DNA of 64,000 bases from Abditibacterium sp. GTDB lineage: Bacteria; Armatimonadota; Abditibacteriia; Abditibacteriales; Abditibacteriaceae. The notes beneath the pieces were generated by a model, which ran no database searches, was not told the DNA's origin, and saw only the letters and a program-made list of their open reading frames with translations. The DNA is taken from NCBI GenBank assembly GCA_030448265.1, contig JAUJNG010000006.1:70967-134966 (forward strand). Reading direction: 5' to 3'. Each line of letters opens with the position of its first letter. Position 1 is the first letter of the stretch. Both the position numbers and the translations under genes were made by a program. Shown one piece after another: positions 57,944-64,000 of this stretch.

Positions 57944-58399
57944 TTAAACGTCGAAGTCCGAAGGCGGGATGCCGACGGCGTTGCAGGCATCGCGCACGGC
58001 TTTCATTTCGTTCTTGTCGAAGTTGCCGTCGGCGCCGCCAATCACGATGCCGATCTGAATCACGGCGCGCGCCTGGTCGGGTTTGGATTTGTTTTTGGAA
58101 ATCGCCTGAATCGCTTCGATGCGGCCAAAATCGGCGTCGGCAGAAAGTTTGTCGCAGTAGAAATCGAATTTGGCTTTGAGTTCGGAAGCCGGAAAGATTT
58201 TCAGCGTCTCATTGTTGCCAATCAAAGCGGCAGTTTTGGCGCGCTCCGAGGCGTCGATTGAGCCGTCGGCGGCGGCGATAAGAGCGCACATCGCCATCGA
58301 AGCGTCGGCGAATTCTTTGTTTTTGAACTGCGACGCTTTGGTTTGCAGTTGGGCGTTCATCGACGCCGCGTTGGTTTTGAGTTGATCCCAGAAGCTCAT
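57944..58399 (-). CDS. terB: TerB family tellurite resistance protein
   Basis: NKEFADASMAMCALIAAADGSIDASERAKTAALIGNNETLKIFP...IGGADGNFDKNEMKAVRDACNAVGI. Confidence 0.92.
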   Translation of the reverse strand: MSFWDQLKTNAASMNAQLQTKASQFKNKEFADASMAMCALIAAADGSIDASERAKTAALIGNNETLKIFPASELKAKFDFYCDKLSADADFGRIEAIQAISKNKSKPDQARAVIQIGIVIGGADGNFDKNEMKAVRDACNAVGIPPSDFDV

Positions 58400-58459
58400 G
58401 GTAGTTCACAGTGTGCGCGATTTCAAGCAGCGAAGGCAAACGCGCTTGCAATTTTGCTT

Positions 58460-59890
58460 CTAATCGACGCGGCGCACCGCCAGGGCCAGGTCATTGGCGA
58501 AGCGAGGCAAAACACAGTGCAGCAGCCCATCCTTTTCCACCTTCAGTTCGTGGCGCGCGGGCGAATCGCCCCGCACCGTGTCCCATTCCTGCACCGTGTA
58601 AGTTCCCGACCTGACCTGGCGCAAAGTCAGCACGATTAGCTCGGATTGTCGCGGGGGCAGCATTCCGGTTTGGTTGCGCGTCGGGTTGCCCCGCAGCAGC
58701 CACACAACGGCCTGCGCTTCGTCGCGGCAGCCGAAAATCTGCACGTTTTTGAGCGGCTTGCCTCGTTTCGCGGGGTGAGTGGAGACTGCGTTAATTTCGA
58801 GGTCGGGCAGGGCGTCGCGCGGCGCGAAGCGGCGCCAGTCGATGAGCGGCAGGAACTTCGAGAGGCTGTGCAGCGAACGCTTGGTTCCCTGGGTGAGGAT
58901 GTGGGGGTGGCGCGCGGGCCAGCGCATTCCACTTCCGGCGCCGCCCGACGCGAGGTGCGCCCACATGAGATGGCGCTCGTATTCGTCGTCGAAGTCTTCG
59001 GGGAGCGCGCGGCGCTTGTCGTTGAACAGGTGGATGGGGCCGTGTTCGGTATCGAGAAACGGGTAGTGCGGCGGCACATGGTTCAAGGCATAACGCACTT
59101 CGCGGCCCATGGTGAGGGCCGGATTCACGGTGTTTTTGGGGTCGTCGATGGAGCCAGTCGCGTAGATGTGCGAGGTGGCGAAGTCGATATTGGGATGGCG
59201 AAAAATCAGGTTCTCGTAGCCATGAGCGAGATTGGGCCCGTAAATCGAGATGGTCTGTGGCCGCGTCCAGCCCCATGTTTCCATTTCGATGGCCCGAATC
59301 GCCTCCGACATCCGCGAAAAAACGCCTTCCTGGTGTTCGATGGTGCCACCCCAGTGCGTCCAGATCTCGTTCCACAAATCCCAGGCGGCGATGACCCCGC
59401 TCTCTCCCCAGCGCTCGATGACAAAACGAAAGCGGCCCATCAAAATTTGAAAGACGGCTTCATCGGTCAGGACGGAACTCTTTTTGGTGGCAGGGCCGCC
59501 GTTTTCGGCGTTGTAGGGATGGCGTTTCCAACGGCGTGACATCCAGAAGGTGTCCCAGGGTGTGAGCAAAACTCGCAGTTCCAGGCGTTCGCAAAGGGCG
59601 AACAGGTCGTCCCACAGGCGCACCATGTCGGGATTGAACTCACCAGCGCGGCGCTCGAAATAACGGCCTTCGCGGTGAACGTATTCGAGCATCAGGCGAA
59701 TGGTGTTGATGCCGTGATCGCGCAGGTCTTCGAGATAGGTTTCGACGCCGGCGAGATCTCGCCGCCGGTAAAGCCCACCCAGACCCTGCCAGGCGATGGC
59801 GTCGTTGAAGCCGACCATCAGAAAAGGAGCGCCGTCGAAAGTCTCGAAATAGCGCCCGCCAGGAGCGACGCGAAGGGGTGAAAGGGGCAT
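58460..59890 (-). CDS. Cellulase-like (GH5-type) glycoside hydrolase-like protein
   Basis: LRDHGINTIRLMLEY, VIAAWDLWNEIWTHWGG, FLDTEHGPIHLFND. Confidence 0.7.
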   Translation of the reverse strand: MPLSPLRVAPGGRYFETFDGAPFLMVGFNDAIAWQGLGGLYRRRDLAGVETYLEDLRDHGINTIRLMLEYVHREGRYFERRAGEFNPDMVRLWDDLFALCERLELRVLLTPWDTFWMSRRWKRHPYNAENGGPATKKSSVLTDEAVFQILMGRFRFVIERWGESGVIAAWDLWNEIWTHWGGTIEHQEGVFSRMSEAIRAIEMETWGWTRPQTISIYGPNLAHGYENLIFRHPNIDFATSHIYATGSIDDPKNTVNPALTMGREVRYALNHVPPHYPFLDTEHGPIHLFNDKRRALPEDFDDEYERHLMWAHLASGGAGSGMRWPARHPHILTQGTKRSLHSLSKFLPLIDWRRFAPRDALPDLEINAVSTHPAKRGKPLKNVQIFGCRDEAQAVVWLLRGNPTRNQTGMLPPRQSELIVLTLRQVRSGTYTVQEWDTVRGDSPARHELKVEKDGLLHCVLPRFANDLALAVRRVD

Positions 59891-59941
59891 CTCTTGTTAT
59901 GGTGGCTTTTGTTTTATAGCTCTTAAAGCAGTGAAGGCTAC

Positions 59942-60052
59942 AAAGCGACATGAAGTCGCAGCCAACGAAAGTGTCGGCCTTCGCCGACAGCGTGACTCTC
60001 GTTATGTCGGCGAAGGCCGACAATTTCGTTGGCTGCGACTTCATGTCGCTTT
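59942..60052. repeat. Long inverted repeat, 48-nt arms with about 1 mismatch
   Basis: aaagcgacatgaagtcgcagccaacgaaagtgtcggccttcgccgaca ... tgtcggcgaaggccgacaatttcgttggctgcgacttcatgtcgcttt. Confidence 0.93.
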
Positions 60053-60118
60053 GAAAGCTGTAGTCACCATTCCTTTAGTTGCTATAAAAGTTGCGCCGTT
60101 GGCATTGCACGCGAAATC

Positions 60119-60190
60119 TGGAGGCGGGGCTTGCGCCCTCTTCCAATCGGGAGAACTAAAAATTGGAAGAGGGTGCAAGCCCCGCCTCCA
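60119..60190. repeat. Inverted repeat (GGGGCTTGCGCCCTCTTCCAAT family), 29-nt arms
   Basis: tggaggcggggcttgcgccctcttccaat ... attggaagagggtgcaagccccgcctcca. Confidence 0.92.
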
Positions 60191-60201
60191 CGATGCTGCA
60201 A

Positions 60202-61446
60202 TCAATGCCAGTTGGCATCGGCCTGAGTGTTCAAGCGCTTCGCGGCGTCGATGACTTCCTGCAATTCGACCGGATCGCTAAACGGATCTTCGTCCAGTTC
60301 GGTGATGCGATTGAGTTCTTTTTGCCAGCGCCGCAGTTCCTGAACGTAAGGGTCGTGCAGCACGCGGCGCAGGCGCTCGCCGTCCCGTTCGAGGTCGCAG
60401 ATGCCGTTGTGGAGCCACTCGCCGGTGTGCCAGTCGGGCATATCGACGGCGGGGAACAAACAGATGCCGTGCAAATCGATGCCTCGGTTCACGGCGGCCA
60501 GCGATTCGCCCATCACGTCGCGCAGCCAGTCGGGGCGCCCCGCTTCCATGCCGCTCGTTTCGCCGATAATCATGGGACGATTGTAGCGCCGGTGGACGCT
60601 TTCCATGAGGTCGCAAAGCGGGATGATGCGGTCGTCGTCGGGCGGAAGCGCGGCGTGCGGGCCGCTTTCGCGGAATTCCATCTGGCCAAACGAATAGTTG
60701 TTGGCGCCCACGATGTCGAGAATCTCCGGCGCGCCGCCCAGTTCGGAATGCAGTTTCCCCGCGATGATGTCCCACGCCACAAAGGTATCGACCTCGGTTT
60801 CGTGCCGTGCGGCTGCGGCGAGATCGGGCCGGTCGCGCGGCGCCACGATGTGAACGAGCGGGTCGATGTGAACCATGCGCGCCTGGGGATCAATTTCGCG
60901 GATCGCTTTGACGCCCGCGATGTCGGCTTCACAGAGGCGGCGGCGAAATTCGGTGCGGTCGGCTTTGGTGTTGCGGTAGGGCGCGACCCAGCCCCATTCG
61001 CCTCCCGCGAACGCGAAGAACGTGATTTCGTTGATGGGCGTGAAATAGTGCGGCCCGCGCACGCGCGGCACCACATATTCGGCAACCGCGCGGCAGTAGC
61101 GTGTGAAACGGGGCACGAACTGGTCGGAAAAAGGATCGAGATCGTCGGGGTAGCCGTAGTGACACAAATCCCAGATGGGCAGGATTTGGGACTGGTTCAT
61201 GGCCTCAATGAGCGGGTCGAGAACGGAAAAATCGTAGTCGCCACCAATATCGACCTGCGGCCAGGGCACACCTTCGCGCGCCACGGCGATGCCAAGGGTT
61301 CGCAAAATCTCGTAATCTTCGCGCGCGTGCAGCAAGTGCTGAGTTTCGGCGCAGAGGTCGCGCCGGCCCTGGTCTTTCCAGAGAAAGGTCGAACATTCGA
61401 AGCCGGAGAGGAAAAAGGTGGGGAAAATGCCCGCTTTGTGCGCCAT
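60202..61446 (-). CDS. GH1-like/family 1-type glycosyl hydrolase-like protein
   Basis: LRTLGIAVAREGVPWPQVDIGG, LPIWDLCHYGYPDDLDPFS, YFTPINEITFFAFAGGEWGW, IIGETSGMEAG. Confidence 0.72.
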   Translation of the reverse strand: MAHKAGIFPTFFLSGFECSTFLWKDQGRRDLCAETQHLLHAREDYEILRTLGIAVAREGVPWPQVDIGGDYDFSVLDPLIEAMNQSQILPIWDLCHYGYPDDLDPFSDQFVPRFTRYCRAVAEYVVPRVRGPHYFTPINEITFFAFAGGEWGWVAPYRNTKADRTEFRRRLCEADIAGVKAIREIDPQARMVHIDPLVHIVAPRDRPDLAAAARHETEVDTFVAWDIIAGKLHSELGGAPEILDIVGANNYSFGQMEFRESGPHAALPPDDDRIIPLCDLMESVHRRYNRPMIIGETSGMEAGRPDWLRDVMGESLAAVNRGIDLHGICLFPAVDMPDWHTGEWLHNGICDLERDGERLRRVLHDPYVQELRRWQKELNRITELDEDPFSDPVELQEVIDAAKRLNTQADANWH

Positions 61447-61539
61447 GAGAGAAATCCTTTGGAGGTTGGTGGCGCCCTTAGCAGCACGAAGGGGGCCAAT
61501 GGCCTCAAGGTCTCGAATTTGCCGTCGCCAGAGAACACT

Positions 61540-62430
61540 ATGTCCCAACAAATTCCCCTCGATGAAAGCGCCGTCGCCTCGCAAAACGAAGCGGCGCAGG
61601 ACGGCACCAACGAAGTTCTGCCCGATGTGGCTTATAAACGCCTCGCGGTGTCCAATCTGGCGTTTATCGGGCCGCAAAACGCGGGCGATGGCGGCTGGGT
61701 TTTGGTCGATGCGGGCGTGATGGGAAGCGCCAAACTTATCGAAGCCGCCGCCGCCGCGCGCTTCGGCGAGGGCGCGCGCCCCGTCGCGATTGTGATGACG
61801 CACGGCCATTTCGACCACTTTGGCGCCCTCGAAGCCTTAGTTGAAAAGTGGCAGGTGCCGGTCTGGGTTCACGAACTCGAAGCGCCCTATTTCAACGGAA
61901 CGGCCTCGTATCCGCCGCCCGATCCTGGCGTTGGCGGCGGCATGATGGCGCTTTTATCGCCGCTTTACCCGCGCGGGCCGGTCGATGTGAGCCAATATCT
62001 GCAAATTTTACCCTCGGACGGGGGTGTGCCGCCCCTCCCCGAATGGAAGTGGATTCACACGCCAGGCCATACGCCAGGCCACGTTTCGTTCTGGCGCGAG
62101 CGCGACCGGACGCTTTTGGTGGGCGACGCTTTCATCACGACGGCGCAGGAATCGGCGTATGCGGTCGCGGCGCAAAAACCGGAAATGCACGGCCCGCCGA
62201 TGTATTTCACCCAGGATTTCGACGCTTCCAAAGTTTCGGTCGAGAAACTGGCGGCGTTGCAGCCCCAATTGGCGATCACCGGACACGGCGCGGCGATGAG
62301 CGGGCCGGAACTGGGAAGTTCCCTCGCGGAACTGGCGCGCGAGTTCTATCGCGTCGCGGTGCCGCAGGATGGGAAATATGTGATTCATCCGGCGCGGGTG
62401 GAGGATGGATCGGCTTACGACGAGAAGTAA
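61540..62430 (+). CDS. MBL-fold metallo-hydrolase
   Basis: VMTHGHFDHFGAL, WKWIHTPGHTPGHVSFW, LLVGDAFITT, ITGHGAAMSG. Confidence 0.93.
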   Translation: MSQQIPLDESAVASQNEAAQDGTNEVLPDVAYKRLAVSNLAFIGPQNAGDGGWVLVDAGVMGSAKLIEAAAAARFGEGARPVAIVMTHGHFDHFGALEALVEKWQVPVWVHELEAPYFNGTASYPPPDPGVGGGMMALLSPLYPRGPVDVSQYLQILPSDGGVPPLPEWKWIHTPGHTPGHVSFWRERDRTLLVGDAFITTAQESAYAVAAQKPEMHGPPMYFTQDFDASKVSVEKLAALQPQLAITGHGAAMSGPELGSSLAELAREFYRVAVPQDGKYVIHPARVEDGSAYDEK

Positions 62431-62446
62431 GGTTTTGCAGAAAAGA

Positions 62447-62480
62447 AGACGCCGCCTGAAAGGTTCGGGCGGCGTTTTTT
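62447..62480 (+). terminator. Intrinsic terminator after MBL-fold gene
   Basis: gacgccgcc-tgaaaggttc-gggcggcgtttttt. Confidence 0.8.
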
Positions 62481-62619
62481 GGTTCGCTCGACTAAAGTCG
62501 GCGCTATGGGGCACTTCGTGCCAACTTCCCGCCTGCGCGGGAACCTCAAACTGATTTTTCGGCGCAGGCCGAAAGTTGGCACGAAGTGCCCCATAGCGCC
62601 GACTTCAGTCGAGCGAACC
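62481..62619. repeat. Long inverted repeat, 49-nt arms, two internal mini-hairpins
   Basis: ggttcgctcgactaaagtcggcgctatggggcacttcgtgccaactt ... aagttggcacgaagtgccccatagcgccgacttcagtcgagcgaacc. Confidence 0.93.
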
Positions 62620-64000
62620 TAATTCTCTTCTTCCCTCGGCAACTCCATCAATCCCAACTCGCTCCATCGCTCCGATGGAATAAAAGTCGGCGCGCCCGTG
62701 AGCGGATCGGTTCCGCCCGAAGTTTTGGGAAAGGGAATCACTTCGCGGATATTCCCATCGGGGATTCCGGCCAGCAGCGTCACCACGCGGTCGAAGCCTG
62801 GCGCGATGCCGCCGTGCGGCGGCGCGCCGTATTCGAAAGCATCCAGCATGAAGCCGAAACGCTCCTGCGCCACTTCTTTATCGAGGCCAATCACCTCGAA
62901 AATGCGATGCTGGATGTCGCGGCGATGGCAGCGAATCGAGCCGCTCGCCAACTCGAAACCGTTGAGCACCAAATCGTAAAGCCAGGCGCGAACGCGCGCG
63001 TGAGGATGCGCGACATCGGATTTGGCGATTTCCGTCGTGAAACCTGCCTCGAACAGCGCCATATCTTCGGGGTTGGGCAGGCAGAACGGGTGATGGGTGG
63101 CGTCGAAACCGTGTTTTTCCTTGTCGTATTCGAACATCGGCGTGTCCACGATCCACAGAAAATTGAACTGATCTTTGGGAATTAAATCGAGCCGTTTCGC
63201 CATTTCGCGGCGCAAAAAATCCAGCGACTGCGCGACGACACTGGGTTGGTCAGCCACAACTAAGACCAAATCGCCAGGATTGGCGCCGGTGCGCTCGAAA
63301 ATCGCGTGCATCTGGCCCTCGGAGAAGAATTTGGCGACATTGCTCTTGATTTCGCTTTCGCCGAGGGCAAAAGTCGCCAGCCCGCGCGCGCCGAATCGCT
63401 TCACCAGTTCGGTCAGTTCATCGACTTCCTTGCGACTATACGCCGCGACGCCAGGCGCGCAAATCGCCTTGACCTGCCCGCCCGTGGCGATGGCGCCGGT
63501 GAAGACTTTGAATTGCGAATCGGCCACCAGATCGGAAATATCGGTGAGTTCGAGGCCGAAGCGTGTGTCGGGCTTATCGGTTCCGAAACGGCGCAGGCTT
63601 TCGGCGTAGGTGAGGCGTGGGAAGGGCAGGGGAATCTCGATGCCTTTCACTTCGCGCATCAGGTGCGAAAAGAGGCGCTGCGTGAGTTCCAAAACGTCGT
63701 CCTGGCCCACGAAACTCATTTCGATGTCGATCTGGGTGAATTCGGGCTGACGGTCGGCGCGCGCGCTTTCGTCGCGGAAGCATTTGGCGATCTGAAAATA
63801 CTTTTCCACGCCGCCCACCATCAATAATTGCTTGCAGATCTGCGGGCTTTGCGGCAGAACAAAGCCTTTTCCTGGATGACTTCGCACCGGCACGACATAT
63901 TCGCGCGCGCCTTCCGGCGTCGATTTCCACAGCAGCGGCGTTTCGACTTCCCAGAAACCCTCGGAATCTAAAAATCGCCGCGTTTCGCGCGTCAGTTTGT
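62619..64000 (-). CDS. aspS: Aspartyl-tRNA synthetase (5' end beyond window)
   Basis: TPEGAREYVVPVRSHPGKGFVLPQSPQICKQLLMVGGVEKYFQIAKCFRDESARADRQPEFTQIDIEMSF; PHGGIAPGFDRVV. Confidence 0.95.
   Translation of the reverse strand, partial: KLTRETRRFLDSEGFWEVETPLLWKSTPEGAREYVVPVRSHPGKGFVLPQSPQICKQLLMVGGVEKYFQIAKCFRDESARADRQPEFTQIDIEMSFVGQDDVLELTQRLFSHLMREVKGIEIPLPFPRLTYAESLRRFGTDKPDTRFGLELTDISDLVADSQFKVFTGAIATGGQVKAICAPGVAAYSRKEVDELTELVKRFGARGLATFALGESEIKSNVAKFFSEGQMHAIFERTGANPGDLVLVVADQPSVVAQSLDFLRREMAKRLDLIPKDQFNFLWIVDTPMFEYDKEKHGFDATHHPFCLPNPEDMALFEAGFTTEIAKSDVAHPHARVRAWLYDLVLNGFELASGSIRCHRRDIQHRIFEVIGLDKEVAQERFGFMLDAFEYGAPPHGGIAPGFDRVVTLLAGIPDGNIREVIPFPKTSGGTDPLTGAPTFIPSERWSELGLMELPREEEN

Noticed and set aside
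60163-61539. N-terminal part of the 755-aa plus-strand ORF
   Set aside because: This part is antisense to the GH1-like gene; only the MBL-fold portion from 61540 is supported.

Overview
Window from a GC-rich bacterial chromosome. I suspect an Armatimonadota/Abditibacteriota-like lineage, but taxonomy cannot be settled from this sequence. There is much housekeeping content: rpoZ, a sigma-70 factor, xylA, lepB, rsmB, fmt, def, a divergent sigma-54, moaC, fumC, murJ, a Ca-type P-ATPase and aspS (5' truncated by the window edge). Five things stand out. (1) A tRNA-Ile(CAU) gene is split in the anticodon loop by a ~290-nt group I intron with a recognisable P1 and P7. (2) A five-gene STM4011-STM4015-type cluster (two radical SAM proteins, a sulfatase-like hydrolase with an apparent frameshift, an ATP-grasp-like protein, an LRR protein) has unknown function. 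(3) A ~17-kb ter (tellurium/stress) locus carries TerY-type VWA proteins, PP2C, a kinase, seven TerD-domain proteins including multidomain fusions (beta-helix, TerA-like, VWA), a phosphoribosyltransferase/StiP/YidD-like/HAD module and terB. (4) More than 20 intergenic long inverted repeats of several sequence families are present, some nested inside each other, some with near-perfect arms of 34-78 nt, and some supplying stop codons to genes. (5) A pseudopilin-FecR fusion with a long poly-Asn tail lies beside a CHASE2-PAS-GGDEF-EAL protein. All calls were made by reading the sequence by eye. No database search was run, and mismatch counts are manual.
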